Below are positions 1 through 10,182 of a DNA stretch of 48,123 bases, piece after piece. Origin of the DNA: an uncultured Paracoccaceae bacterium (lineage in GTDB: Bacteria; Pseudomonadota; Alphaproteobacteria; Rhodobacterales; Rhodobacteraceae); the NCBI GenBank assembly GCA_938016515.1, contig CALILP010000141.1, forward strand, positions 1-48,123, read 5' to 3'. Each line of letters starts with the position of its first letter. Position 1 is the first letter of the stretch. Under the pieces are notes generated by a model that was given only the letters and a program-made list of their open reading frames with translations, ran no database searches and was not told the DNA's origin. The translations under genes were made by a program, and so were the position numbers.

Positions 1-38
1 TCGTTCAAAAACTCAGCAAGCAGCTGTTCAATCGGCAT
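1..38 (-). CDS. 5' end of an unidentified CDS running off the left edge (MPIEQLLAEFLNE...)
   Basis: ATG at 38 on the minus strand, AAAGG upstream, open to the window edge; too short to identify. Confidence 0.4.
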   Translation of the reverse strand, partial: MPIEQLLAEFLN

Positions 39-81
39 ATGGGGGTCACCTTTCTGTGAATGACCCCCATATAGGGACGAA

Positions 82-1332
82 TTACTGCGTTTTCAATTGA
101 TTGGTGCCTGCAACAGACTGTTGCGTACTGCGATACGCTTCCGCCACAGTGCCGCCAATCAGGTCTGCGGTTGCAGCACTCAACGTCCATCCCAGATGCC
201 CGTGACCCGTGTTGTAGAAGACACGTTCGCTGCGCCCGCGACCCACGCGTGGCATCATGTTCGGCATCATCGGACGCAGGCCCGCCCACGGCACAACGCT
301 CTCGGTGCTGACCTCAGGAAAGTGGGTTTCGCACCACTTCACCAACGGCTGCACGCGGTCATTTCGAATGTCCCGGTTTTCGCCGTTAAATTCTGCGGTT
401 CCCGCAATCCGAAAGCGATCCGCACCCAGCCGAGACGTCACGATCTTCGCCTTATCATCCAGCAAAGACACGGTTGGCGCGTTGGCCTGCGACACCGCAT
501 CGGGCAGGTTCACGGTAATCGAATATCCTTTCACCGGATACACATTCACCCGGTCACCCAACTTCCGCGCAAACCCACGCGATCCAACACCGGCGGCCAC
601 AACCACCCCATCGAACCGGGTCTCATCCTGCGCGGTGATCGTGACCGCATCCCCGTCATCAGCCACATCCGTCACAGCATGACCAAGCCGAAATGTCACG
701 CCCTGACGCTTCAGCCAATCGGCCAAACCAATGGTGAACTTGTGAATGTCACCGGTGCTGTCGCTTTCAGTCCAGAACCCGCCAAGGATATCGCCGCGCA
801 AAGTCGGCTCCTTCGCCAGCACCTCTTCCGGGGTCAGCTCTACCCGCTCCAACCCACCCTGCCTTAGCAAACCGTTCACACGGCGAGCATGGTCCAGATC
901 CTTCTGCGCCTTGTAGAAATGCAAGATCCCTGCGGGCGTAAAATCAAAGTCAACACCAGCGTGATCGGCCATTTCCAGCAGCCCAGAACGGGCGGCGACA
1001 GCCAGCTTCGTCGTGGCAATCGTGTTGGCCTTATAGCGGGGAATGTTCGCCAGAAACTCTGCCATCCACGACACCTTGTGCCACTGCGGGCGCGGGTTCA
1101 CCGACAAAGGCGCATCCTGCTGAAGCATCCACTTGATGCCTTTCAAAACGGTGGACCATTGGTTCCAGACTTCCGCATTCGAAGCACTCAACTGGCCGCC
1201 ATTGGCAAAGCTGGTTTCCATCGCAGCGTACCGCTGACGGTCATAGACGGTCACGTCGAAACCGCGTTTGTGCAGGGAATAGGCTGTTGTGACACCGGTG
1301 ATTCCAGCGCCGAGGATCGCAATATGAGGCAT
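82..1332 (-). CDS. dadA: FAD-dependent D-amino-acid dehydrogenase (DadA family)
   Basis: 416 aa; N-terminal Rossmann FAD motif IAILGAGITGVTTAYSLHKRGFDVTVYDR; DadA-like ETSFANGGQLSASNAEVWN and C-terminal YNTGHGHLGWTLSAATADLI. Confidence 0.9.
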   Translation of the reverse strand: MPHIAILGAGITGVTTAYSLHKRGFDVTVYDRQRYAAMETSFANGGQLSASNAEVWNQWSTVLKGIKWMLQQDAPLSVNPRPQWHKVSWMAEFLANIPRYKANTIATTKLAVAARSGLLEMADHAGVDFDFTPAGILHFYKAQKDLDHARRVNGLLRQGGLERVELTPEEVLAKEPTLRGDILGGFWTESDSTGDIHKFTIGLADWLKRQGVTFRLGHAVTDVADDGDAVTITAQDETRFDGVVVAAGVGSRGFARKLGDRVNVYPVKGYSITVNLPDAVSQANAPTVSLLDDKAKIVTSRLGADRFRIAGTAEFNGENRDIRNDRVQPLVKWCETHFPEVSTESVVPWAGLRPMMPNMMPRVGRGRSERVFYNTGHGHLGWTLSAATADLIGGTVAEAYRSTQQSVAGTNQLKTQ

Positions 1333-1383
1333 GGCATTTTCTCCGCCATAGGACGCTTGCGCGCCGCTGCCCCCGCCGTGCGC

Positions 1384-1540
1384 TTACCTGAGAGATTCGC
1401 CTTTACATCAAAGGCTTGCTCCTCCGGTGGGTCACTGAAGACCACTCTGCGGCGTGTTGCGCCCTGCACCGGTTCGTTTGCCTGAGAGTTCCCGGGGCGG
1501 TTGCTCCTTCGGCGCCGAACTGAACCGGACTCTCCCGGTG
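1384..1540 (-). ncRNA. Tandem glycine riboswitch upstream of dadA
   Basis: Minus strand reads CGGGAGAGTCCGG..GCCGAAGGAGCAACCGCC..AACTCTCAGGCAAA..ACCGG then AGAGTGG..CACCGGAGGAGCAAGCC..CTCTCAGGTA: two glycine aptamer cores (GGAGCAA and CTCTCAGG) in tandem. Confidence 0.9.
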
Positions 1541-1599
1541 CGGACGTGATGGATGTTTCCTATGGGAAACAGGCGAGTCGCGCAAACGAAATCTGATCG

Positions 1600-2040
1600 C
1601 TATTGCGTGTGTGTTGCGTGCCAATCCGCCAACCGTTTCACATATGGCGGATGATGGTTCGGAAGCGCGGCAAATTCCACTTCAGTCATCAAATCCCAGC
1701 GCTGTCCTTCGTCGCCAAAGACGATGTCGTTTTCAGTGCCAACCGGCATTCTTGCGATAAAGAACCAGTTGTGTGTGCCGGGTCGCGTGGCCGACTCATA
1801 TGAATTTCGCCAGATGATCGCAGCCTCTGGCAACACCAAGCCGAATTCTTCATGCACCTCACGGGCCAGCGTCTCAATGGGTGTTTCAGCACCTTCACGC
1901 CCGCCGCCGGGAAAATCCCAAACGTTAGGGTGCGGGATCGTCGGGATATCGTCGCGCAACATCACAAGCAGCTTTTCCCCTATGAACAGGGCCACCTTCG
2001 CGCCATTGAAATCTTCATCCATGCCCGCACCGTCGCCCAT
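1600..2040 (-). CDS. NUDIX hydrolase
   Basis: Complete Nudix box G-GREGA-E-TPIETLA-REVHEEFGL; start MGDGAGMDEDF chosen because the longer ORF overlaps dinB. Confidence 0.85.
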   Translation of the reverse strand: MGDGAGMDEDFNGAKVALFIGEKLLVMLRDDIPTIPHPNVWDFPGGGREGAETPIETLAREVHEEFGLVLPEAAIIWRNSYESATRPGTHNWFFIARMPVGTENDIVFGDEGQRWDLMTEVEFAALPNHHPPYVKRLADWHATHTQ

Positions 2041-2074
2041 TGTGACGGCGCCCTGCAAGGCGTATCTTGGCCCC

Positions 2075-3328
2075 ATGCCCGCACTCTGCCGCGAATGCCT
2101 GACCCAATTCGAAGAGGGCCGCCGTTGCCCGTCTTGCCGATCACCCCGCGTGACCCGGCACGACGAACTGTGGGACCTGACGATTGCGCACATGGATTGC
2201 GACGCCTTCTATGCCTCCGTCGAAAAGCGGGACAAACCAGAACTGGCGGACAAACCCGTCATTATCGGAGGCGGTAGACGCGGCGTGGTTTCGACGGCGT
2301 GCTACGTAGCCCGCATCAAAGGCGTGAAATCCGCGATGCCAATGTTCAAGGCGTTGAAGCTTTGCCCTGACGCGGTTGTCGTCAAACCCCGGTTCGACGC
2401 CTACGTCGAGGCCTCGCGTGCGATCCGCGCCATGATGGATGACCTCACCCCGGTGGTGGAACCACTTTCCCTTGACGAAGCCTTTCTCGACATGACCGGC
2501 ACCGCCCGCCTGCACGGGGCGCCCCCTGCGGTGATGCTGGCGGGATTAGTTAAGCGGATGAAAGATGAAATCGGCCTGACCGGCTCCATCGGTCTTTCAC
2601 ACAACAAGTTCCTCGCCAAAGTCGCTTCTGACCTCGAAAAGCCCCGCGGCTTCTCGATCATCGGCAAGACGGAAACCACCGAATTTCTGCGCCCCAAATC
2701 CGTCCGCCTGATCTGGGGCATCGGCCCGGTCGCGCAAGACAGCCTCAACAAAGCGGGGATCGAAACCTTTGACGACCTCCTCCGCTGGGACCGCCGGGAA
2801 CTGCAAGAACGGTTCGGCGGCACTGGCGAGCGGCTTTATTCCCTCGCGCGGGGCGAAGACGGGCGGCGCATCTCATCACATACCCCGGTGAAGGGCCTCT
2901 CAAACGAGACCACATTCAACGAAGACACCGCCGACATCGACATCCTCGACGGGCACATCTGGCGCATGGCCGAGAAGGTTTCTGCCCGCGCAAAGGCCAA
3001 GAACAAGGCGGGTCGGGTGGTGAATCTAAAGCTGAAGACATCGGACTTCAAACTGATTTCCAAAAGGGTGTCTTTATACCACCCCACCCAAATGGCTGAC
3101 ACGATCTACCGCACCGCACGCGGGCTGTTCGATCAAGTAAGCAGTCGAGGGCCATTCCGTTTGCTGGGCGTCGGGATATCCGAGATCACAAGCGACAGCG
3201 ATGCAGACCGGGAAGGTGATCTACTTGATCCCGACGCTGGAAAACGCGCCGAAGCCGAAAGGGCCGCAGACAAAATCCGCGAGCGGTTCGGAACAGATGC
3301 AATCATCAAAGGGCGCGCGCTGCGATAG
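2075..3328 (+). CDS. dinB: DNA polymerase IV with N-terminal CxxC...CxxC putative zinc ribbon
   Basis: MPALCRECLTQFEEGRRCPSCRSPRV, then Y-family motifs IAHMDCDAFYASVE and LSLDEAFLDMT. The ORF in the track starts upstream at 1724, antisense to the NUDIX gene. Confidence 0.92.
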   Translation: MPALCRECLTQFEEGRRCPSCRSPRVTRHDELWDLTIAHMDCDAFYASVEKRDKPELADKPVIIGGGRRGVVSTACYVARIKGVKSAMPMFKALKLCPDAVVVKPRFDAYVEASRAIRAMMDDLTPVVEPLSLDEAFLDMTGTARLHGAPPAVMLAGLVKRMKDEIGLTGSIGLSHNKFLAKVASDLEKPRGFSIIGKTETTEFLRPKSVRLIWGIGPVAQDSLNKAGIETFDDLLRWDRRELQERFGGTGERLYSLARGEDGRRISSHTPVKGLSNETTFNEDTADIDILDGHIWRMAEKVSARAKAKNKAGRVVNLKLKTSDFKLISKRVSLYHPTQMADTIYRTARGLFDQVSSRGPFRLLGVGISEITSDSDADREGDLLDPDAGKRAEAERAADKIRERFGTDAIIKGRALR

Positions 3329-3371
3329 GCCGCTTTCATTGGGGTAACGTAATCGGCCCCGTTTCATGCCA

Positions 3372-3401
3372 TCTCGTAGGGTGGGTAAACCCCACGCATC
3401 G
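3372..3401. repeat. Short REP-like palindrome (CGTAGGGTGGGTAAACCCCACGCATC)
   Basis: GTGGG-TAAAC-CCCAC stem-loop between convergent dinB and LysR genes; TAGGGTG...CACGCATC edges resemble the element at 45805. Confidence 0.4.
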
Positions 3402-3419
3402 CTGACTCTGCCAAAACGC

Positions 3420-4298
3420 CTAAATCTTGCGATCTTTCAGCAGCTCCGACAAAATTGGGTTCGGAAAACGACGCGACAGCGTGACCGCAAAAAAGGCCTC
3501 ACCGATGTCCGGCAGTCGGTCCGCCTCGACCAGCCTGCCGCTGCTTAACTCGTCCTGAACAACGATTGGGGGCAGCACCGCCAGCCCGAGGCCCTCACGG
3601 GCAAGCAGGCGCATCATGGCCATATCCTCAACTTCAGCGGCAATCTGCGGGCGGATCCCAAGACGTTCCATCAAGGCGTCAAAACCAATCCGCACGCCAG
3701 TGTCTGCTGTTGGCAAAATAATCGGCTGACGGGTCAGGAGGTCATTCAGACCGCTTGCGTCCTGTAAAAGGCGGGGCGTCCCGACAAGACTGACCGGTTG
3801 CTCTGACAATCGGTGCGACACAAAGGGCGTTGCGGCATCGCGCAAAGGCGCGCGGTTGATCAGCACAACATCAAGGTTCAACGCCTCAAGCGATTGTAGC
3901 AAATCAGCGCTGGTGCCGGACCGCAGGATAATTTCAACATCTTGCCGCCCAAGGATTGGACGCAGAAATTCCAGCTGAAAATTGCGCGACAATGTGGCCA
4001 ATGCGCCGATACGCACAGCCTGACGGCTGCGGCCTTTTTCTTGCAACGTCCCCACAAGCTCTCGTCCAGCAGCAAAGATGGCATCTGCATGATCCAGCGC
4101 GATGCGGCCGGCCTCTGTCAGGATCAGCTGGCGGCCGCGCCGTTCGAACAGGGCATGGCCCAAGGACGCTTCAAGCTGCTTGATCTGCACAGACACCGCG
4201 GATTGCGACAGGTTAAGTCGCTCTGCAGTGCGTGTCAGATTGCCATCGTGGGCGACGGCCCAGAAATAGCGCAGGTGGTGATAATTGATCTCTGCCAT
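3420..4298 (-). CDS. LysR-family transcriptional regulator, divergent from dabBA
   Basis: MAEINYHHLRYFWAVAHDGNLTRTAERLNLSQSAVSVQIKQLEASLGHALFER: canonical LysR HTH. Confidence 0.9.
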   Translation of the reverse strand: MAEINYHHLRYFWAVAHDGNLTRTAERLNLSQSAVSVQIKQLEASLGHALFERRGRQLILTEAGRIALDHADAIFAAGRELVGTLQEKGRSRQAVRIGALATLSRNFQLEFLRPILGRQDVEIILRSGTSADLLQSLEALNLDVVLINRAPLRDAATPFVSHRLSEQPVSLVGTPRLLQDASGLNDLLTRQPIILPTADTGVRIGFDALMERLGIRPQIAAEVEDMAMMRLLAREGLGLAVLPPIVVQDELSSGRLVEADRLPDIGEAFFAVTLSRRFPNPILSELLKDRKI

Positions 4299-4406
4299 AT
4301 CGATATATAAATCAGAACGATTTCGCACAAACAATGAATTTTTCAGCACACCCTCAGGCTGCTATCCGACCTCAACACTGCAAATCAGCCAAAGGGATAC
4401 CACGCT

Positions 4407-5981
4407 TTGTACATCGCATTCCTGCCCTTCGTAGCGCCTGCTATCTTCATTACGCTGGCATTCATCGCCTTTCGTGGGCCACAGATGCGGCCTGCCGCAA
4501 TACTGCGTCAGGCACAGATCGGGGCGCTTTGCGCTTTAGCTGTTGCTGTGGTTGCGGCCTTATCCCTGATTGTGGGCGGTCCAGCATCCAGCCCCCTGAT
4601 CGGCACTGACGGTCTTGGGCTTTCAGTCAGGCTTGATGCGGTCAGTGCTGTCATGTTGCTGTTGGTCACTTTCGTCGGCTGGGTCGTGGTGCGCTATGCG
4701 GCAACCTATATGGACGGCGAAGCGCGTCAGGGGGCATTCACTGGTTGGCTCTGCCTGACGCTGGCAGCGGTTATGGTCTTGATCATCTCGGGCAACATTC
4801 TGCAACTCGCATTGGCCTGGATCGCAACCAGCCTGTCACTGCACAAACTCTTACTGCACTACCCTGACCGCGTGGCAGCACAGCGCGCTGCGCGCAAGAA
4901 ATGGGTCACGGCCCGGCTGGGCGACGTGGCGATGCTTGTGGCGATGATCCTGATGTTCAACACATACGAAACAGGCGATCTGACAACGATCCTAGAGGCT
5001 GCGCGGGCAGGTCACGGTGCGGACCTTGGCCCTTGGATCGCTGCAGCTCTTGCGGTTGCAGCCATACTCAAGTCAGCGCAGTTTCCGATGCACGGTTGGC
5101 TGACAGAGGTCATGGAAACCCCAACACCTGTGTCTGCACTTTTGCACGCAGGCGTCATCAACGCAGGTGGCTTTCTGTTAATCCGCTTTGCAGATGTGAT
5201 GCTCCTGTCGCCGGCTGTTTTAGCGGTCTTGGTCATAATTGGTGGATTTACAGCGCTTTTCGGCGGTCTGGTCATGCTGACACAATCGGCAGTAAAGACA
5301 TCGCTGGCTTGGTCTACGGTGGCACAAATGGGCTTTATGATCCTGCAATGCGGCTTGGCACTTTTTCCGCTCGCACTGCTGCATATCGTGGCGCATTCGT
5401 TTTATAAGGCGCACGCCTTCCTGGCCTCTGGCAGTGCTGTGGACACTGTTGCGGCAATCCGGCGGCCCGGCCCCGTCGCCATCCCGAACGGTGTTGCAGT
5501 CGGACGGGCATTTCTTATCGCGCTTGTGATTTACGCGACCGTTGGGTTGATATTCGGCCTGACAGGCAAGTCGCCGCAGGCCATCGCACTTGGCGCAATT
5601 CTCATCTTCGGTGTGGCCTACCTTTTGGCACAGGGGCTTGCCGACGAGGCACCACGCGTTCTGACACAACGCACAGCAGCCTATTCGGTAGCAGCCGCCA
5701 TCGGGTACTTTGCCCTGCAAACCGCAGCCGAGTGGCTGATGGCTGGCACCTTGCCCGCCACACCGGCACCGGGCCCGTTGGAATGGGCGCTGATCGTGCT
5801 GGCACTGCTCAGTTTTGGGCTGGTGGCGGTGGCACAAGCGATGTTCCCACTGTGGGCCCATCACCCGGCCTCGGCAGGGCTGCGCGTACACCTTTCCAAC
5901 GGACTTTACGCCAATGCGATCTTTGACCGGCTCCTCGGCGGTTGGCCCTCCAAGAAATCACCTGAACAAAGCGAAGGATGA
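4407..5981 (+). CDS. dabB: DabB-type NuoL/Mrp-like membrane subunit of the DAB inorganic-carbon transporter
   Basis: 524 aa polytopic protein, proton-pump motif [32 protein letters not shown]; immediately upstream of and overlapping DUF2309/dabA; TTG start. Confidence 0.85.
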   Translation: MYIAFLPFVAPAIFITLAFIAFRGPQMRPAAILRQAQIGALCALAVAVVAALSLIVGGPASSPLIGTDGLGLSVRLDAVSAVMLLLVTFVGWVVVRYAATYMDGEARQGAFTGWLCLTLAAVMVLIISGNILQLALAWIATSLSLHKLLLHYPDRVAAQRAARKKWVTARLGDVAMLVAMILMFNTYETGDLTTILEAARAGHGADLGPWIAAALAVAAILKSAQFPMHGWLTEVMETPTPVSALLHAGVINAGGFLLIRFADVMLLSPAVLAVLVIIGGFTALFGGLVMLTQSAVKTSLAWSTVAQMGFMILQCGLALFPLALLHIVAHSFYKAHAFLASGSAVDTVAAIRRPGPVAIPNGVAVGRAFLIALVIYATVGLIFGLTGKSPQAIALGAILIFGVAYLLAQGLADEAPRVLTQRTAAYSVAAAIGYFALQTAAEWLMAGTLPATPAPGPLEWALIVLALLSFGLVAVAQAMFPLWAHHPASAGLRVHLSNGLYANAIFDRLLGGWPSKKSPEQSEG

Positions 5982-8392
5982 ACACGATGACACCGACACA
6001 TGACCTTTCGCCAGATCTGGTCTCTGACGCAGCCAGCACAGCAGCGCGTGCGATCCCTCCGGTGTGGCCCTTGGCCGCATCCGTCGCGGTAAACCCGTAT
6101 TTGGGCCAAACGGCAGAGCCTTTGGCTATGGTCGGCGCTCGTTTGGGCCGGATTGGCGGGGTACCGGTGACGATGCCTCGTGCACACTACAACGCCTTGA
6201 TCAACGCCGAGACCATCACAGACGCCGACATCACCGCCGCGATTAATGCGCAGGGCGGATCCGGCTTGCTTGATGTCGCGGACATCAAACGCAGCGCGGC
6301 CATGCCAGCCGAAGCGCCAGCACAGCTTTCCACGGTTGCGGATCTGGCTGCAAAGGTGTCCGGTATCGATTGGCCGGGCATCCTTGCAGATCGGCTTGGG
6401 CATTGGGCGGCGGGGTACTTCGATCAGGGTCAGGCACTATGGGCGGCGCCGCGCAGACGGGGCGCTTATGACGCTTGGCGCCAATATGCGACCCATGATC
6501 TGACCCCTGAAATCGCGGGCCTGACCGGCTTTGCGCAGTTCGTCAGCGAAACGCCAGACATGGCACAGGACGCACAGGCGCACGCCGCCAGCCGGCTGGG
6601 TTTGTCCGACGCTATGCTTGAGACATATTTGCACCAATTGCTGTTCTCACTTGGCGGTTGGGCGCAAATCGGACGGTATCATTTGTGGCAGGCCGAACTG
6701 GCAAACGGCAGCGATCAAACGATCACCGACCTGCTGACAATCCGGCTTTTGTGGGAAGACGCACTTTTTGCGCAGTACGCAGACCAGATCAGCGACGACT
6801 GGACCAAGACCAAAGCAGCACACGCAAACCCTGTCACCCCGGATCAAGACCAAACGATCAACGCGATCCTGCAAGAGGCTTGGGAATACGCGGTGCAACG
6901 TGACCTGATCGAAACCTTGGCCACCCCAGCACAAGATCGGCCCAAAGACCGGCCTATACTGCAGGCGGCCTTTTGTATCGACGTACGCTCCGAAGTATTT
7001 CGCCGCGCGCTGGAGGCCGTGAACCCCGGCATTCAGACGCTCGGTTTCGCTGGTTTTTTTGGACTGACCGCATCGCACAAAAGCTTTGCGTCCGACGTGG
7101 AAGAGTTGCGCCTGCCGGTCCTTCTCAACCCCGGCGTCACCTCGACCTCCACAGGAGACAGCACAGATGCCGCGCAAACCGCAAGGTTCACCGCCCGTGC
7201 CAGCCGGGCATGGGGGCGGTTCAAGCTTGCAGCCGTATCATCCTTCGCCTTCGTTGAAGCGACAGGGCCAATCTACGCGGGCAAACTGGTCAAAGACGCT
7301 TTGAACATCGCGCCTGATGCGGCTGGGCATGGCCCTGCCCCACGTCTTGATCCGCCCTTGCCATTGGACGCGCAGATCGACGCGGCAGAGACGATCCTAC
7401 GGGCGATGTCCCTGACGGCAGACTTTGCAAGGCTGGTCGTGTTGGCAGGGCATGGGGCCAATGTTGTCAACAACCCGTTTGCCAGTGGCCTGCAGTGTGG
7501 CGCTTGCGGTGGTTACGCAGGCGACGTGAATGCGCGGCTTCTGGCAGGACTGCTGAACGCGCCTGACGTCCGCACAGGGCTTAGCGGTCGGGGCATCACA
7601 ATCCCAACGGACACTCTGTTTTTGGGTGCACTGCATGACACAACAACTGATGCGATGACCCTGTTTGACGCAGACCACACATCAGCAGCACATGCGAGCG
7701 ACATCGGCCAAGCGAAGGATTGCTTTGCGCAAGCCGGTGTTGTGACACGCTCGGAACGGGCCCTGCGCCTGCCGCGTGCAGTCGGCGACAGCGACATCCA
7801 CCTGCGAAGCCGCGATTGGGCCGAAACCCGGCCAGAGTGGGCACTTGCCGGCTGCAAGGCCTTCATCGCAGCCCCGCGCCCGCGGACTGCAGGCAAAAGC
7901 CTCGCTGGGCGTGCGTTCCTGCACGACTATGATTGGCACCAAGATAAGGGCTTTGGCGTCTTGGAGCTGATCATGACCGCCCCTGTTGTCGTGGCAAGCT
8001 GGATCAGCCTGCAATACTATGGATCTACTGTCGCCCCCGACACATTTGGCTCTGGCAACAAGCTATTGCATAACGTCACCGGTGGCATCGGCGTGGTGGA
8101 AGGCAACGGTGGCATCTTACGTGCAGGTCTGCCTTGGCAATCGGTGCACGAAGGCGAGGGCTACGCCCACGACCCCCTGCGCCTGTCCGTCTGTATCGAA
8201 GCCCCCCGCGAGGCGATGACCGATATCCTGCGGCGTCATGAGGGCGTGCGGGACTTGTTCGACAATCGGTGGCTGCATCTTTTCGCGCTGAACGACAGCG
8301 GACAAATGGCCTGGCGGTACACTGGCGACTTGGCATGGTCTAAGATGCCGCAGGAGGCTGGGAATAAACCAGCTCTTCAGGACGCTGGCTGA
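5978..8392 (+). CDS. dabA: DabA (DUF2309), beta-carbonic-anhydrase-like subunit of the DAB transporter
   Basis: 804 aa; putative Zn-site motifs [15 protein letters not shown] and [22 protein letters not shown]. Confidence 0.9.
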   Translation: MNTMTPTHDLSPDLVSDAASTAARAIPPVWPLAASVAVNPYLGQTAEPLAMVGARLGRIGGVPVTMPRAHYNALINAETITDADITAAINAQGGSGLLDVADIKRSAAMPAEAPAQLSTVADLAAKVSGIDWPGILADRLGHWAAGYFDQGQALWAAPRRRGAYDAWRQYATHDLTPEIAGLTGFAQFVSETPDMAQDAQAHAASRLGLSDAMLETYLHQLLFSLGGWAQIGRYHLWQAELANGSDQTITDLLTIRLLWEDALFAQYADQISDDWTKTKAAHANPVTPDQDQTINAILQEAWEYAVQRDLIETLATPAQDRPKDRPILQAAFCIDVRSEVFRRALEAVNPGIQTLGFAGFFGLTASHKSFASDVEELRLPVLLNPGVTSTSTGDSTDAAQTARFTARASRAWGRFKLAAVSSFAFVEATGPIYAGKLVKDALNIAPDAAGHGPAPRLDPPLPLDAQIDAAETILRAMSLTADFARLVVLAGHGANVVNNPFASGLQCGACGGYAGDVNARLLAGLLNAPDVRTGLSGRGITIPTDTLFLGALHDTTTDAMTLFDADHTSAAHASDIGQAKDCFAQAGVVTRSERALRLPRAVGDSDIHLRSRDWAETRPEWALAGCKAFIAAPRPRTAGKSLAGRAFLHDYDWHQDKGFGVLELIMTAPVVVASWISLQYYGSTVAPDTFGSGNKLLHNVTGGIGVVEGNGGILRAGLPWQSVHEGEGYAHDPLRLSVCIEAPREAMTDILRRHEGVRDLFDNRWLHLFALNDSGQMAWRYTGDLAWSKMPQEAGNKPALQDAG

Positions 8393-8440
8393 GGAAAAGT
8401 GAAGGGCAGCAATAGGCTGACTATCACTGCCAATCAGCCC

Positions 8441-9430
8441 TTAGTCTGCCTGCAACAGGTAGTCGTTCGTGTACCAAGCCGTCACATCCGGCAGCGACTC
8501 CAGCGGCCTGCCGTCTGCGCCCAGCATGATCCCAGCGTCAAACAGGAACGCCGCGATATTGGCAATCTTGGCGTCGTCGATCAGCCCGGCAGGTTCACCC
8601 GGTTCTTGCAGGTAGTTACCGGCAACCAAAGCCATCATCGAGGCGCGGACCAGATCGGGGTTACTCAGCATCCCGGCGGTTTCGGCGATCAGCATCTCGG
8701 CGGCCTCTTGCGGCTCTGCCGCTGCAAAAGCATAGCCGCGCTGTGCGGCCTGTACAAAAGCCTTGGCCGTCTCGGGGTTGGCTGTAAGCCATGCGCCATT
8801 GCCCCCCAGAAACGTCGTGTGTTGGTCCGGTACGCCGTAGTCAGCATAGCGAAATGCGCGTTGCGGCCGCTTTAGCAGAACCGAATTGACCCCTTCCCAC
8901 GTGCTTACCTCCAGCGTGAAATCCACGCTCCCATTGGCCAACGCCTCATAGGCCGAAGTGCCCAACGTGACCGTATCGAAGGTGCCCGTCCCGCCGTCAT
9001 TGCGGATAATGGTTGAGATCAGCGCCTCTTCCCACGCACTGCCAAAGCCCGCGTAAGTCTTGCCGTCCAGATCAGCGGGCCGTTGGATATCATCCCGCTC
9101 ACCGTTGAAAACCAGCCGCCCGGTTTCGTGCTGCACAACTGCCAGCACAGCCGTCATATCCGCCCCGGTGGCACGCTGCGTATGAAAGCCCACGGCACTG
9201 AGGATACCAAACTCGGCCACACCTGCCGCGACCAATGTCCCAGAGGATGTGTCTGTGTATGGCAGGATATCAACGTCCAGACCGGCCTCTTCGAACCAGC
9301 CCTTAGCTTGCGCCACATAAAGACCGACGTGGTTGGTATTGGGCGTCCAGTCGAGCGCGACGCTCAGCTTTTCCTGTGCCGTAGCAGGCAGTGCCAATGC
9401 AAGGAATGCGGCAGACAAGATATGTTTCAT
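8441..9430 (-). CDS. thiY: ABC transporter substrate-binding protein, ThiY/NMT1-like (HMP or thiamine precursor)
   Basis: Signal peptide; KLSVALDWTPNTNHVGLYVAQAKGWFEEAGLDVDI, typical NMT1/THI5-like opening; operon under TPP riboswitch. Confidence 0.82.
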   Translation of the reverse strand: MKHILSAAFLALALPATAQEKLSVALDWTPNTNHVGLYVAQAKGWFEEAGLDVDILPYTDTSSGTLVAAGVAEFGILSAVGFHTQRATGADMTAVLAVVQHETGRLVFNGERDDIQRPADLDGKTYAGFGSAWEEALISTIIRNDGGTGTFDTVTLGTSAYEALANGSVDFTLEVSTWEGVNSVLLKRPQRAFRYADYGVPDQHTTFLGGNGAWLTANPETAKAFVQAAQRGYAFAAAEPQEAAEMLIAETAGMLSNPDLVRASMMALVAGNYLQEPGEPAGLIDDAKIANIAAFLFDAGIMLGADGRPLESLPDVTAWYTNDYLLQAD

Positions 9431-10182
9431 GGGGTCTCTCCTGTTTGATGTAGTAGGGTTTCAAGAAGGCGGGCTTCGATCGCGTGGGCAGCCGCGCAAG
9501 GTGGCCGACCTAATCGCGGACGAGGGATTGGCACGGTGATCTCAGCGATCACACGCGCCGGGCGGCGGGACAGAACGTAGATACGGTCAGACAGGGCTAC
9601 GGCCTCGCGCACATCGTGGGTCACCAGCACGCTGGTCCAGCGGGCGGTTTGCCAACGGGCTTCGAACCATGTCTGCATTTGGGTTCGGGTCAGCGCATCC
9701 AATGCGCCAAAGGGCTCGTCCAACAACTGCACAGGTCGGCCCTGCACAACCGTCCGCAATAAGGCCGCGCGCTGGCGCATGCCGCCCGACAATTGGGCAG
9801 GGTAGTGTTGTTCAAACCCTTCCAACCCAAAATCCGCCAGCAACGGCAGAACCTGCGCGCGGGCGGCTTTGCGCGTCACACCCTGCACCTCAAGGCCAAG
9901 CGTCAGGTTGTCGATGATCCGCCGCCACGGCATCAGCGCGTCGCGCTGCGGCATGAAGGCAAAGCTGCCATTGCGCGCGCAAAGCGGTTCCCCGGCACAG
10001 GTGATCTGACCACTTTGCAAGGGCAACGCCGCGGTCAGCAGCCGAAAGATCGTGGATTTTCCGGCACCCGACGGCCCAAGGATCGATACGAACTCGCCCT
10101 CCACGACATGCAGGTTGATATCGTCAAGGACACGGGTTTCGCCCAAGGCAACGGACACGTTTTGAAGCTGAAGCAGGCTCAT
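9427..10182 (-). CDS. thiZ: ABC transporter ATP-binding protein (ThiZ-like)
   Basis: Walker A GPSGAGKST, signature LSGGMRQR, Walker B VQLLDEPFGALD. Confidence 0.85.
   Translation of the reverse strand: MSLLQLQNVSVALGETRVLDDINLHVVEGEFVSILGPSGAGKSTIFRLLTAALPLQSGQITCAGEPLCARNGSFAFMPQRDALMPWRRIIDNLTLGLEVQGVTRKAARAQVLPLLADFGLEGFEQHYPAQLSGGMRQRAALLRTVVQGRPVQLLDEPFGALDALTRTQMQTWFEARWQTARWTSVLVTHDVREAVALSDRIYVLSRRPARVIAEITVPIPRPRLGRPPCAAAHAIEARLLETLLHQTGETP

Noticed and set aside
97-867. Long + strand ORFs antisense to dadA (97-867, 257-682, 889-1485)
   Set aside because: Antisense to a well-supported gene; low-complexity Arg/His/Pro-rich translations typical of GC-rich shadow ORFs.
1724-2074. Upstream extension of the dinB ORF
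   Set aside because: Antisense to the NUDIX gene; the MPALCREC start at 2075 fits the known DinB N-terminus.
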